DNA of 64,000 bases from JBJXHN01 sp046233135 (GCA_046233135.1 JBJXHN010000009.1:62001-126000), one strand, 5' to 3'; shown: positions 17,138-26,405, counted from the stretch's first letter. Program-made: numbers and translations. Notes: generated by a model not told the origin, from the letters alone.

Positions 17138-20100
17138 ACACTGCCGCCCTTTCCGAATCCCCCGTCACGTCGAACTCGGTCGGAGAGATCCACGGGCTCG
17201 AAACCCTGAAAATGGAATCCACACTGGCCGAGCTGCCGGCCTGCGAGCTGGCGGTGGAAAGCCGCATCCTGGTCCGCGACGTGCTGGACCTGTTCGCCGC
17301 CACGCCCGATGCACCCGGGGTGATCATCCTGGATCACGGCCGGTATATCGGCATGCTCCCCCGGGGGCATTTCTGGGAATGCCTGTCCCAGCCCTATGCC
17401 CGCGACCTGTATTACCGGCACCCGATCACCCGGCTGCTGGCGATCAACCCGGTGGAACCACTGTGCCTGAACGCCAGCCAGAGGATCGAACGGGCTGCCC
17501 AGACCGCCCTGCTGCGCCCGCCCGACGAAGTCTTCGACCCCGTGCTGGTGGTCTATGCCGACGACCGCCGGGCGGTGCTGGATATGCAGGTCATGCTGAT
17601 GGCCCTGGCCCGGGTGCTGGATTCCACCAACCGCCAGAACCGTCGGCTGCTGGAAAATGTGCAAAACCATTCGGGCAAGCTGGAACGGACCCTGAAGGAA
17701 CTGCGCCTGACCGAAGACCGGCTGGTCGGCGATATCATGGCCCGCGAACGCACCGAGCAGCAATTGCGCGACAACCGCGCCCGCATGCTGCGGCAGACCA
17801 CGGCCTTGCAGGAAATCGCCACGCTCGATGCCGGATCCGACCCGGACTTCTACGGCACCCTGCAAGACATCACCCGCATCACCGCCCTGACCCTTCGGGT
17901 GCCCCGCGTCAGCATCTGGCTGGCGGACGACCAAGGTGACGATCAACTGGGCCTGGCCGCATCCCACGATGAAAAGGATGCAGCGTTCGATCAAGGGATC
18001 CTGCTTGGGGATTTTCCCCTCTACCAGAAAGCGCTGAAACGGGATCTGTCGCTGGACGTGGCCGATACCGAGGCCGATGTCCGGGTAGCCGAACTGCTGG
18101 ATCCGGTGCTGCGCCCCGCCGGTGTGACCGCCCTGGTCCACGCCGGCGTGGTCGCTGCCGGCCGTCAGGTCGGCATCCTGCGCTGCGAAATGACCGAAGA
18201 GACCCGCGAGTGGGCGGAAGACGAACTGAACTTCGCCAAGGCGGTGGCCAACTTCATCGCTCTGGCCTCCATCAGCCAGGATCGCAAGCGGGCGCTTGAG
18301 GCGCTGCACGAAAGCGAAGAGAACCTGCGCCACGCCAAGGAACAGGCCGAAGCCGCCACCCAGGCCAAGTCCACCTTCCTGGCCACCATGAGCCACGAAA
18401 TCCGCACGCCAATGAACGGTGTGCTCGGCATGATTGATATACTCGCCCAGTCGAGCCTGGATGCGGAACAGCAGCGCGCGGTCACCCTGATGCGCGAAAG
18501 CGCCGTATCGCTGCTGCGGCTGATCGACGACATCCTGGATCTGTCGAAGATCGAGGCCAACCGCGTGGACCTGGAGCAGGTGCCCATGGCCATCGACGAC
18601 ACGGTGGAAAGCGTCGCCGCCACCCTGCGACCCATCGCCTGGGATCACAAGCTGCGTCTGGTGACCTATGTCGATCCGGCGATCCCGGGCTGCCTGCTCG
18701 GCGATCCGCTGCGGCTGCGGCAGATCCTGTTCAACCTGATGGGCAACGCGGTCAAGTTCACCAGCGAAGGCCACGTGACCTTGCGGGCCGAGCTACGAGC
18801 CTTGCACACGGACGCTGCCGACCTGCGCTTTTCCATCATCGACACGGGTATCGGCCTGACCGCAGAACAGGCCGCCCGCCTGTTCCAGCCGTTCACCCAG
18901 GCCGATATCTCCATCCATCGCCGCTTCGGCGGTACCGGACTTGGTCTGTCGATCTGCCGTCTGCTGGCCAGCATCATGGGCGGCGGCATCAGTCTGGAAA
19001 GCGAACCCGGCCAGGGTAGCACCTTCCATGTGGATGTCACGCTGCCCCTGGGCGAAACGCCGGAGAATACGGAGGTCCGATCCTGTCCCCTGGCGGGGAT
19101 GACGGTCCTGCTGGTGCTGACCCACGAGGACGAACGCGTGATCGCCGGCCGGTATCTGGACAGCGACGGCGCCCGGGCCGTCCCCGTCGCCGGAGCGGAT
19201 GACGTTCGCGACTGGATCGAGCAGAACAGGCCGGGTCACCCAGTGGTCGTCTTGGTGGACGAAGACCTGACTCCACCGGAGACGTCGGGGCTGAAGACGG
19301 TGCGGCTGACATCGGACCACAAGCCGCTGCGTCGTCGGGAACTGGCGGAGCTGATTGCCGTGGCCGGGGGCCGGGCCGGCATCGCGACCCCGCCGCCCCG
19401 GCATGCCCGGCAGACGGCGGAGAGTCGCCGGCTGGTACCGGGCGGGCGCATCCTGGTCGCCGACGACCATCCCATCAATTGCGAAGTCCTGCTGCGTCAG
19501 CTGGCCCTGCTGGACTGTACAGCCGATGCCGTTAACGACGGGCGCGAAGCGCTGGATGCGCTGGAGCGGCACCCCTATGTGCTGCTGCTGACCGACTTCA
19601 ATATGCCCGAAATGGACGGTGCCGAGCTGACCCGGACCATCCGCGCGCAGGAACGGGCCGAGGGCAAGGGCCGGCATCTGCCCATCATTGGCATCACCGC
19701 CAATGCCCAGGCTGGCATGGCGACCGCATGCGTCGCCGAAGGGATGGACGACTGCCTGATCAAGCCGGTGGAAACGGCGAAACTGGGGGAATGCCTGGCC
19801 AGATGGCTGCCCACAGCCCCCGGAACCACGGAGGAGACCGGCGCTCGGACCACCATGGCCTCCCCCGACACCTGCCCGGAGCCTGGACCGGCACCAGAAC
19901 CGGAACCGGCGCCGGTCACCGCTGAAGATCCGATCTCCGTGACCGCCTTCGCCGATATCCTGGGGGATGACCGCGATGCCATCCGGGGGCTGCTGCACCG
20001 CTTCCTGAAAACCAGCGCACCGGTCCACGCCGACCTGTGTCAGGCCATTTGCCAAGGCGATCCGACGCCGTCCCTCAAGGCGCTCGCCCACAAGCTGAAG

Positions 20101-20256
20101 GGGGCGGCGGGCATGGTGCGTGCCGCCGACCTGGCCCGGGTGTGCCTGGAGATGGAACAGGCCGCCGCCGATGGAAATGCCGATGCGCTCGCGCCTCTTG
20201 CCCCGCGCCTGGATGCGGAATGGTCGCGGGTCGAACACTTCATTGTCGATTTCTGA
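17134..20256 (+). CDS. Hybrid sensor histidine kinase (CBS-like, GAF, HisKA, HATPase, two REC, HPt)
   Basis: A soluble 1040-residue phosphorelay protein. An N-terminal region (about 20-150) has ILVRDVLDLFAATPDAPGVIILD and HGRYIGMLPR, similar to CBS-pair domains. A coiled region and a GAF-like domain (about 240-395) follow. HisKA has the phospho-acceptor His in SHEIRTPMNG (H421); HATPase has the N box (NLMGNAVKF), G1 DTGIGL and GGTGLGLSI. A first receiver-like domain lacks the acidic cluster and looks degenerate; the second is intact (VADDHPIN, Asp821 in LTDFNMPEMDG, Lys in IKPVE). A C-terminal HPt has LAHKLKGAAG (H986). No membrane segments, so the signal is cytoplasmic. Start overlaps the hydrolase stop. 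No output regulator is adjacent. Confidence 0.92.
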   Translation: MNTAALSESPVTSNSVGEIHGLETLKMESTLAELPACELAVESRILVRDVLDLFAATPDAPGVIILDHGRYIGMLPRGHFWECLSQPYARDLYYRHPITRLLAINPVEPLCLNASQRIERAAQTALLRPPDEVFDPVLVVYADDRRAVLDMQVMLMALARVLDSTNRQNRRLLENVQNHSGKLERTLKELRLTEDRLVGDIMARERTEQQLRDNRARMLRQTTALQEIATLDAGSDPDFYGTLQDITRITALTLRVPRVSIWLADDQGDDQLGLAASHDEKDAAFDQGILLGDFPLYQKALKRDLSLDVADTEADVRVAELLDPVLRPAGVTALVHAGVVAAGRQVGILRCEMTEETREWAEDELNFAKAVANFIALASISQDRKRALEALHESEENLRHAKEQAEAATQAKSTFLATMSHEIRTPMNGVLGMIDILAQSSLDAEQQRAVTLMRESAVSLLRLIDDILDLSKIEANRVDLEQVPMAIDDTVESVAATLRPIAWDHKLRLVTYVDPAIPGCLLGDPLRLRQILFNLMGNAVKFTSEGHVTLRAELRALHTDAADLRFSIIDTGIGLTAEQAARLFQPFTQADISIHRRFGGTGLGLSICRLLASIMGGGISLESEPGQGSTFHVDVTLPLGETPENTEVRSCPLAGMTVLLVLTHEDERVIAGRYLDSDGARAVPVAGADDVRDWIEQNRPGHPVVVLVDEDLTPPETSGLKTVRLTSDHKPLRRRELAELIAVAGGRAGIATPPPRHARQTAESRRLVPGGRILVADDHPINCEVLLRQLALLDCTADAVNDGREALDALERHPYVLLLTDFNMPEMDGAELTRTIRAQERAEGKGRHLPIIGITANAQAGMATACVAEGMDDCLIKPVETAKLGECLARWLPTAPGTTEETGARTTMASPDTCPEPGPAPEPEPAPVTAEDPISVTAFADILGDDRDAIRGLLHRFLKTSAPVHADLCQAICQGDPTPSLKALAHKLKGAAGMVRAADLARVCLEMEQAAADGNADALAPLAPRLDAEWSRVEHFIVDF

Positions 20257-20268
20257 AACAGGTCCATC

Positions 20269-20835
20269 ATGAACGTCCAGATGCCCCTTTCGGGAACCCG
20301 CGTCATCCTTTTCGTCCGCCACGGCGAGACGGAGTACAATCGACGCCATGTGCGTTGCGGCGGAGATGTGGATATCCTCCTCACCGCCCATGGCGAGTCG
20401 CAGGTCCGGCAAACCGCCGAAGCCTTGCGGGAGAGTGGAGAGCCGATCGATGCCATCATCGCCAGTCCCCTGCAGCGCACCCGCCGCACCGCCGAGATCA
20501 TCCGAGAGACCCTGGGCACCTCCTGTCCCCTGGAAAGCCATGACGGCCTGATCGAACGGCGCCTGGGGGCCTGGAACGGCCAGGACATCGCCACCACCCA
20601 GCCGATGCTGGACGCCGGCCTGCCGCCGCCCGGCGGCGAACCCGAAGATGTCTTCCGCGCCCGGGTGCACCGGACCCTGCGGGAGATCCTGGCGCGCCCC
20701 CACCGGCTGCCCCTGCTGGTGGCCAGCAAGGGGGTCGCCCGGGTCATCGGCATCCTGACCGGCGCCGCCCCGACCGGCCCGGCGGGCAACGCGGCAATCC
20801 TGCGCTTCGACATTCCGCCCGGGATTCTATCCTGA
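20269..20835 (+). CDS. Histidine phosphatase family protein (phosphoglycerate mutase-like)
   Basis: A 188-residue protein of the histidine phosphatase superfamily, branch 1. It shows the catalytic RHGETEYN motif (residues 17-24), the ASPLQRTRRTAEII second Arg motif, the IERRLGAWNG segment with the general acid, and a C-terminal region where the second catalytic His is replaced: VASKGVARVI where family members have SHG. That missing His is notable and may reduce or alter activity. The gene begins 12 bases after the hybrid kinase stop and is probably in the same operon, as seen for SixA-like phosphatases that act on HPt domains, although SixA has a minimal fold and this one is longer. Confidence 0.85.
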   Translation: MNVQMPLSGTRVILFVRHGETEYNRRHVRCGGDVDILLTAHGESQVRQTAEALRESGEPIDAIIASPLQRTRRTAEIIRETLGTSCPLESHDGLIERRLGAWNGQDIATTQPMLDAGLPPPGGEPEDVFRARVHRTLREILARPHRLPLLVASKGVARVIGILTGAAPTGPAGNAAILRFDIPPGILS

Positions 20836-20869
20836 CACGACACCTCGACAGGGGTCCGCGCCCGACGGA

Positions 20870-22447
20870 TCACGCCGCTTCGTCGGCATTGGTGCGGACG
20901 CTGTCGACGAACACCTGAACCTTGGCGTGAAGCTCGCGGAACTGCACACCAAGATCGGCGGTGATGGCCCGCACGTCGCGAGCCGTCACGCCGGCATCCA
21001 CCACGTTGCTGGACACCGTATCGATGTTGTTGGCCACCACCTGGGTGCCGGAGGCCGCCTGATTGACACTGAACGAGATTTCCTGCGTCGCCGCGCTCTG
21101 CTGCTGAACCACGCCGGAAATGCCGCTGGCGATCTCGTTGGCGCGGCTGGCGATGTCGGTGATGCTCCGCACGTCCCGCACCGCCTTTTCCGTGGCTTCC
21201 TGGTTGGCCTGGATCTGCTGGGTGATCTCTTCGGTGGCCTTGGCGGTCTGGTTGGCGAGCGACTTCACCTCGTTGGCCACCACGGCGAAGCCCTTGCCGG
21301 CATCTCCGGCCCGCGCCGCTTCGATGGTCGCGTTCAGGGCCAGCAGGTTGGTCTGGCTGGCAATATTGTTGATCAGGCCGACGATATTGCCGATCATCGC
21401 CGCCTGTTCGGCCAGCTGCTCAATGGCGGCCAGGGTGACTTCGGCAGCTTTGGCGGTGTCCCGGGCAATATTCGCGCTTTCTTCCACCTGCTGGGTGATC
21501 CCCCGGATGGAGGTCGCCAGTTCCTCGGTCGCCGAGGCGACGGTCTGGACGTTGGCCGACGTCTCGCCGGTTGCCATGGTCACCGCCGAGCTCGATTCCT
21601 CGGCGACGGCCATCTTGTCGACCATGGTGTCGGCCTGGCTGCCGACCCGCTGGGTGACGTTTTCCAGCTGTTCCAGCAGGGACGTGACGGTGGCTTCGAA
21701 ATCGCTGGCCATCTTTTCCATCAGGTCCTTGCGGGCCTGACGGGCCTCGGCCTTCATGCGGGTCTGTTCCTCGTGAAGGCGCTGGACCTCCAGCCCGTTC
21801 TGCTTGAAGACCTCCACCGCCGCCGCCATCTGGCCGATTTCATCGGCTCGTCCCAGGGCGGGGATCGTCTGGTCCAGATCGCCATTCGCCAGATGGCCCA
21901 TGGTGACGATGATGCGATTGATCGGCCGGGTGACATTGCCGATGATCCCGTAGACGACTCCGCAAACCACCAGCAGCAGGGTCCCCCCCAGTCCGATCAG
22001 AATGTTGGAGGTGGCGGCGATGGCGGCTTCGGCGCGCTTGCTCGACATGGTGATGACCAGCGTGCCCAGCGGATCCCCGTTGGCATCACCGGCCTGCCGG
22101 ATGGGCAGCGTAACCGTCAGGATATCCTTGCCGTCCTTGGCCTCCCCATGTTCGGCAAAGACCTTGCCGCCATCGTCGAGGATATGGCTGCCCACGTAAT
22201 CCGGATCCGCCGCCAGGGCCGCCAGCAGCACTTCTCCCCGTTGCCGATCGAAGGTCCACAGGGCATCCGCCGCCCCGCCAATGAGGATTTCCGCGGTCAG
22301 GCGCGCCTTCTCCTGCAACTTGTCCCGGGCTGCCTGCCCGCTCATGTCACTGACGCCCCAGACCACGAAAGCGGTAATGGCGCACAACATGGCAGCCAGG
22401 GGAAAGAGCAGGCGAAAGGCGATGCTCTTGGCGAAATAGGCGATCAT
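20870..22447 (-). CDS. Methyl-accepting chemotaxis protein
   Basis: A 525-residue chemoreceptor. An N-terminal transmembrane helix (about 10-32), a short periplasmic domain of about 120 residues with WTFDRQRGEVLLAALAADPDYV (a Cache-like sensor), a second helix near 160-182, a HAMP domain (TRPINRIIVTMGHLANGDLDQ) and a long coiled-coil signalling domain with the conserved hairpin tip INNIASQTNLLALNATIEAA. The C-terminus lacks the NWETF pentapeptide. The start at 22447 has AGGAG eight bases upstream. It acts at the cell pole in the chemotaxis array with CheA/CheW; no che genes are nearby. Ligand unknown. Confidence 0.95.
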   Translation of the reverse strand: MIAYFAKSIAFRLLFPLAAMLCAITAFVVWGVSDMSGQAARDKLQEKARLTAEILIGGAADALWTFDRQRGEVLLAALAADPDYVGSHILDDGGKVFAEHGEAKDGKDILTVTLPIRQAGDANGDPLGTLVITMSSKRAEAAIAATSNILIGLGGTLLLVVCGVVYGIIGNVTRPINRIIVTMGHLANGDLDQTIPALGRADEIGQMAAAVEVFKQNGLEVQRLHEEQTRMKAEARQARKDLMEKMASDFEATVTSLLEQLENVTQRVGSQADTMVDKMAVAEESSSAVTMATGETSANVQTVASATEELATSIRGITQQVEESANIARDTAKAAEVTLAAIEQLAEQAAMIGNIVGLINNIASQTNLLALNATIEAARAGDAGKGFAVVANEVKSLANQTAKATEEITQQIQANQEATEKAVRDVRSITDIASRANEIASGISGVVQQQSAATQEISFSVNQAASGTQVVANNIDTVSSNVVDAGVTARDVRAITADLGVQFRELHAKVQVFVDSVRTNADEAA

Positions 22448-22774
22448 TGGGACAGCTCCTGGAAATCGGACACCGGCTCCCCGCGCGAGGGGACCCGGGA
22501 TGCGAAGCCTCGTGGACAAAAACACCCATTCAGAGAGGTTCGTACCTTAGGGTCTGATTTTTGGAGACTGAAATGATTATTGCTTTTCAGATAAGTGTCA
22601 GTTTGATGTCCGAGATGCGCTTTCTCCGGCAAAGAGGTCAACCCTGTAGCGGTCCACGGTCAATGAGCCCGGCGCGCGGTCGCCTCAGCCGGGAAAGCAC
22701 GGGCCTTACAAAAAGCAGGTCTCCGAAATATCAAACTGGGGCACTCTTATGAACGCCCGTCCAATGCGGTGCCC
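22448..22774. other. Intergenic region with a possible solo insertion-sequence end
   Basis: No gene is supported in these bases. It holds the chemoreceptor promoter. At 22645-22669 the sequence TGTAGCGGTCCACGGTCAAT and following bases match 20 of 25 positions of the element end at 63896-63920, which suggests a leftover IS terminus or decayed copy. Confidence 0.4.
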
Positions 22775-23677
22775 CTACACAGCCGCCCCCAAATACGCCC
22801 AGCCTGACAGCCCCATGATCACCCCCACCGCGCAGACGGCAGCGCCCGAGGCGAGCGGCGCCCAGGCCAGGGCGACCGTCAGGCGGCCCCCTGCCCCGCC
22901 ATCCCGGGCGGCGCGGCGTTCCGCCACCCTCAGGCCGACCGCCGCCGCGATCCCCGCCGCCACCAGGGTGACCGCCAAGCCGATGCTGAAGGCGGAGACC
23001 AGCCCGACCCCCAAGGCCAGCCGGTCCAGGTTCAGGCACAGAATCAGCACCGTGATCGCCGCCGGGCAGGGAATCAGCCCGCCCGTCAGGCCGAACAGAA
23101 CCACCTGAAGCGTCGTCGTCCGGCCGTCGGCGAAGCGCGTGGCGATCTCGCGGGCATGGGCGCGGGCGTGCGCGTCTTCAGGAACCTCCACATGCCCGCG
23201 ATCATGGGAATGATGATGGTGGCCGTGATGGTCATGCTCATGAGCGGCATGGTTGTGGGGATCATGAGGGTGGTGATGATGCGGATGACCTTGCCCCGCC
23301 CCCGACCGCCCTTGCCCGATCCCCGACCGCGCCCCGGGCCGGGCTTTCCAGGCGCGCAGCAGTGTCCAGCCGCCCAGCCCGACAATGGCCACGCCGGAGA
23401 CGATCAGCAGCCAGGGTTCCAGGCGCTCGCCGATCAGAGCGTCGCCGTAGGCAACCGCCGTCAGCCCCAGCACCCAGACAATGGCCGAATGGGCCGCCGT
23501 GGCCGACAGCCCCAGAAGGATCGCCTGCCCCACCGTCCCCCGGATCGCCACCACGAACGCCGCCATCATCGTCTTCGCGTGCCCGGGCTCCAGCCCGTGC
23601 AAGGCCCCGAACACGAACGCCGTCCCGAGCAGCAGAAACACCGATCCGTCGCTGCGGATCATCATCGTCAGATCCAT
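22775..23677 (-). CDS. rcnA: Nickel/cobalt efflux protein RcnA (NicO family)
   Basis: A 300-residue NicO-family metal exporter. The conserved HGLEPGHAKTMMAAF motif of the first helices is intact, and a cytoplasmic/loop region around 130-165 is extremely rich in His, Asp and Glu, the metal-binding loop typical of RcnA. GGLIPCPAAITVLI is the second family signature. AAGGAG lies eight bases before the ATG at 23677. RcnA expels Ni2+ and Co2+. Its closeness to a nickel urease operon suggests a role in nickel balance, though it is a separate transcription unit. No RcnR or NikR gene is visible nearby. Confidence 0.93.
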   Translation of the reverse strand: MDLTMMIRSDGSVFLLLGTAFVFGALHGLEPGHAKTMMAAFVVAIRGTVGQAILLGLSATAAHSAIVWVLGLTAVAYGDALIGERLEPWLLIVSGVAIVGLGGWTLLRAWKARPGARSGIGQGRSGAGQGHPHHHHPHDPHNHAAHEHDHHGHHHHSHDRGHVEVPEDAHARAHAREIATRFADGRTTTLQVVLFGLTGGLIPCPAAITVLILCLNLDRLALGVGLVSAFSIGLAVTLVAAGIAAAVGLRVAERRAARDGGAGGRLTVALAWAPLASGAAVCAVGVIMGLSGWAYLGAAV

Positions 23678-23703
23678 AACCCGTCTCCTTCCAGACTGCG
23701 ATC

Positions 23704-24063
23704 ATGAACCCGCCGAAAGCCACTTTCTACAGTAAAATCAATACAATACTAAGTCGCATAACGTTTCAATCCCGAGTCATCGCGGGCCGGCATCCGGCCG
23801 AGCGTGTCGCGCTCCGCCTGCCCTCCCCGGACACCTTTGTGGGGCGGATCAAATCAAGTGGAGCGCCCCATTCTCTACTCCGAGTCGCCGACCCTTGTTC
23901 ATGCAGCGCTATTGACTCCTGCTGCACGCGGGCCGTAAATTTTACATTAAGAAAAAATCAAGCCCATGCACTGAATGTGGACTCGCAATACTCAGGACCA
24001 CCAAGTGAAGACTTGAAAATACGAAGTCAAGCGCTTACGAAACGCCTGCGGACGCGGCACTAA
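23704..24063 (+). CDS. Doubtful small ORF upstream of radical SAM gene
   Basis: An open frame of 119 codons ends 18 bases before the radical SAM start on the same strand. Its predicted product is basic, has a cluster of Cys residues near the middle (PCSCSAIDSCC) and no recognised domain. Third-position composition is not clearly coding and there is no strong ribosome binding site. It could be spurious or a short peptide substrate of the next enzyme. The rest of 23678-24081 shows only a locally A+T-rich stretch near 23735-23770, probably a promoter region. Confidence 0.2.
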   Translation: MNPPKATFYSKINTILSRITFQSRVIAGRHPAERVALRLPSPDTFVGRIKSSGAPHSLLRVADPCSCSAIDSCCTRAVNFTLRKNQAHALNVDSQYSGPPSEDLKIRSQALTKRLRTRH

Positions 24064-24081
24064 AAAAAGGCCTAGAAGACA

Positions 24082-24984
24082 TTGATTGAAATTTCGTCAC
24101 TTCAGATATCCATCGTCCAAAAATGCACACTGAGCTGCGACGGATGCACGGCATATTCGAACTACGACATTGACCGGACCGTTAGCCTGGATGCCGCGCG
24201 CCCTTGGTTCAAACAATGGTCAAAGAGACTGAACCCGAAAATCTTTGAAATACTTGGCGGGGAACCAACCCTCCATCCCCACCTTGAAGGCTTCATCCGC
24301 TTGGCCCACCAATACTGGCCGAATGCGCAAAGAAGCGTTATCACGAACGGGACAAATGTCTCTAAAATCGAAAAATTGGCTAAGGTATTCTGCGAAACCA
24401 ACACTAGCATTGGCGTCAGCTTTCACTCCACCACCCCGAAGTACCTGGAATTGATGCGGCCATCCATCAAGCGCCTGATCCGGCTTTGCCGGACTGAACC
24501 CGGGCTGTCCGTCTCTATAATGGGATCTGTGGAATTCATTCGCTATCACAAGGGGATTGGACCGGACATGTTGCCTTATGCGGACGGGGATCCGAAGGGA
24601 AGTTGGGAAAAGTGCGGCACCCGTGCTTGCATGAGCATCGCTGACGGCAGGCTTTGGAAATGTCCCGTAGTGGCCGGCCTGCCACTGGCGCTCGCCAAGT
24701 TCGATCTTCTCGACCACCCGGCCTGGCAACCCTATCTGGACTACCATGGATGCGGCCTGGAGGCATCACAGGACGAACTGCTTAAGTTCCTGCACAAGAA
24801 TACCGGCCCGGAAGCGATCTGTGGCATGTGCCCCGTGGAAGGCGAGATGTACCAGAAGGACGTCTTTTCCTCGGTGGAAAAACATGTCGGCCTGCCGCGC
24901 GCGGAAGCTTCAGGAACCCAGAATTTCAACCTCTCCGCTTTTGTTGACGAAATCCGGCACGAGGTGCAGACGGAACCCGCCTGA
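24082..24984 (+). CDS. Radical SAM protein with SPASM-like C-terminal cysteines
   Basis: A 300-residue radical SAM enzyme. The cluster-binding motif is CTLSCDGC (CxxxCxxC, residues 15-22), followed by ILGGEPTLHP (the GGEP SAM-binding motif) and VITNGTN. A C-terminal region has more cysteines (CGTRAC, WKCPVV, CGMCPVEGE), resembling a SPASM/twitch auxiliary cluster site. The only possible start after the in-frame stop at 24073 is the TTG at 24082, with AGG upstream. The gene is more A+T rich than its flanks and stands alone between rcnA and ureG, facing ureG, which suggests horizontal acquisition. Such proteins often modify peptides or carry out nucleotide/sugar chemistry; the substrate is unknown. 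Confidence 0.85.
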   Translation: MIEISSLQISIVQKCTLSCDGCTAYSNYDIDRTVSLDAARPWFKQWSKRLNPKIFEILGGEPTLHPHLEGFIRLAHQYWPNAQRSVITNGTNVSKIEKLAKVFCETNTSIGVSFHSTTPKYLELMRPSIKRLIRLCRTEPGLSVSIMGSVEFIRYHKGIGPDMLPYADGDPKGSWEKCGTRACMSIADGRLWKCPVVAGLPLALAKFDLLDHPAWQPYLDYHGCGLEASQDELLKFLHKNTGPEAICGMCPVEGEMYQKDVFSSVEKHVGLPRAEASGTQNFNLSAFVDEIRHEVQTEPA

Positions 24985-25035
24985 CAGGCAAAGGATCCAC
25001 TGCACCGCCACGCCAATTAAGGAAACAGACCTTCC

Positions 25036-25668
25036 CTATGCCGCCGCGTCCAGACCGCCCGCCGTTTCGATGAAAGCGACGATCTCCGCCACGCCCGTTC
25101 CGGCTTTCAGGTTGGCCATCACATAGGGACGGTCCTTGCGCATGCGCCGGGTATCGGCCTCCATCACGTCCAGATTGGCCCCCACCAGCGGCGCCAGATC
25201 CGTCTTGTTGATGATCAGCAGATCCGACCGGGTGATCCCCGGGCCACCCTTGCGCGGAATCTTCTCGCCGGCCGCCACGTCGATGACATAGATCGTGATG
25301 TCCGCCAGCTCCGGGCTGAAGGTGGCCGCCAGGTTGTCCCCGCCGCTTTCCACGAAAATCACTTCCAGCGCCGGGAAGCGCTCCCGCATGGTGTCGATGG
25401 CCGCAAGGTTCATCGAGGCATCCTCGCGAATCGCCGTATGCGGACAGCCGCCCGTTTCCACCCCCATGATCCGCTCCGGCGGCAAAGCACCGGTGGCGGT
25501 CAGGATGCGCTGATCCTCCTTCGTATAGATGTCGTTGGTGATCGCCGCCACGTCGTAGCGCGGCGCCATGGCCTTGCACAGGGCCTCCAGCAGGGCCGTC
25601 TTGCCCGACCCGACGGGACCGCCGACACCGACGCGCAAGGGGTTGGACAGAATGGGGGATGGGCTCAT
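25036..25668 (-). CDS. ureG: Urease accessory GTPase UreG
   Basis: A 210-residue SIMIBI GTPase that delivers nickel during urease activation. Walker A GVGGPVGSGKTALLEAL, the metal-binding CPH motif within GVETGGCPHTAIREDASMN, VESGGDNLAATFSPELAD and the guanine motif NKTDLAPLVG are all present. ATG 25668 overlaps the stop of ureF (ATGA), so the longer open frame upstream is not used. Last gene of the ureDABCEFG run; it converges on the radical SAM gene with about 50 bases between stops. Confidence 0.97.
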   Translation of the reverse strand: MSPSPILSNPLRVGVGGPVGSGKTALLEALCKAMAPRYDVAAITNDIYTKEDQRILTATGALPPERIMGVETGGCPHTAIREDASMNLAAIDTMRERFPALEVIFVESGGDNLAATFSPELADITIYVIDVAAGEKIPRKGGPGITRSDLLIINKTDLAPLVGANLDVMEADTRRMRKDRPYVMANLKAGTGVAEIVAFIETAGGLDAAA

Positions 25669-26405
25669 GAGCGGAACAACCTCGTGTACTGGGTTTCGTG
25701 ACGCATGCTCGTCCAGTCGACCATCGGGGCCGCGGCCCCCCGGTCCTCCCACCGCCGGGAGATGCTGGTCCGGGCGGCGCGAGCAAAGGCCGGCACCAGG
25801 GCGGCCAGCGCCCGCTGACCGTCCGTCTGCCCCAAAGGCACCAGCCGCACCCCGGCGGACACCAGATTGGCCCCCAGCGCATGCAGATAGCCGTGCAGGG
25901 CCAGGGTCAACGGCACCGCTTCCAGCGCCGCCACCACGCCGACGGCCACCGGATAGGGCACCGGCCGGTCCAGAGTCTGCAGCACCTCGGACCACCGCGT
26001 CAGCCCGGGGCACGGCCAGGCATCGCGAATGGCGCGCAGAAAGGCCTGCCCCTGCTGGGCGGATTCCAGGGCCATCTCGGCAGTGCCGCGCAGGCAGTCG
26101 CCCTCTTCGGCGCACAGCAGCAGGCGCACCGGGTCCTCGCCGGCCACCGCCAGCCACGCTTCGCGCAGCAGGTCGGCATCGATGCGGCCCGTCCCCTCCT
26201 CGACGATCCAGCCGACCCAGTCGGCCAGGGTCGCTCGGTCGCGGACCAGATCCTCTTCCACCGCCATTTCCAGGCCATGGCTGTAAGTGTAGGCGCCCAC
26301 CGGAAAGGCCGGCGACAGCCAGGCCAGCAAGCGGTGCAGGGCATCCGTGGGCAGACGCTCTTCGGTGCCCGGGCGCGCACCCTCAATGGGCATGGGTGTG
26401 GCCAT
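25665..26405 (-). CDS. ureF: Urease accessory protein UreF
   Basis: A 246-residue all-helical chaperone that bridges UreG and the UreD-urease complex. Recognised by LLAWLSPAFPVGAYTYSHGLE near the start and by LVSAGVRLVPLGQTDGQRAL in the C-terminal third. The start at 26405 (MATPMPIEG) overlaps the end of ureE by 23 bases; an upstream in-frame start at 26429 and a downstream ATG at 26393 are alternatives and no ribosome binding site decides between them. Stop overlaps the ureG start. Confidence 0.93.
   Translation of the reverse strand: MATPMPIEGARPGTEERLPTDALHRLLAWLSPAFPVGAYTYSHGLEMAVEEDLVRDRATLADWVGWIVEEGTGRIDADLLREAWLAVAGEDPVRLLLCAEEGDCLRGTAEMALESAQQGQAFLRAIRDAWPCPGLTRWSEVLQTLDRPVPYPVAVGVVAALEAVPLTLALHGYLHALGANLVSAGVRLVPLGQTDGQRALAALVPAFARAARTSISRRWEDRGAAAPMVDWTSMRHETQYTRLFRS

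Noticed and set aside
23140..23300. CRISPR-like or tandem repeat suspicion in the CAT/GTG-rich stretch of rcnA
   Set aside because: The repetitive look comes from His/Asp codons of the metal-binding loop; there are no spaced identical repeats.
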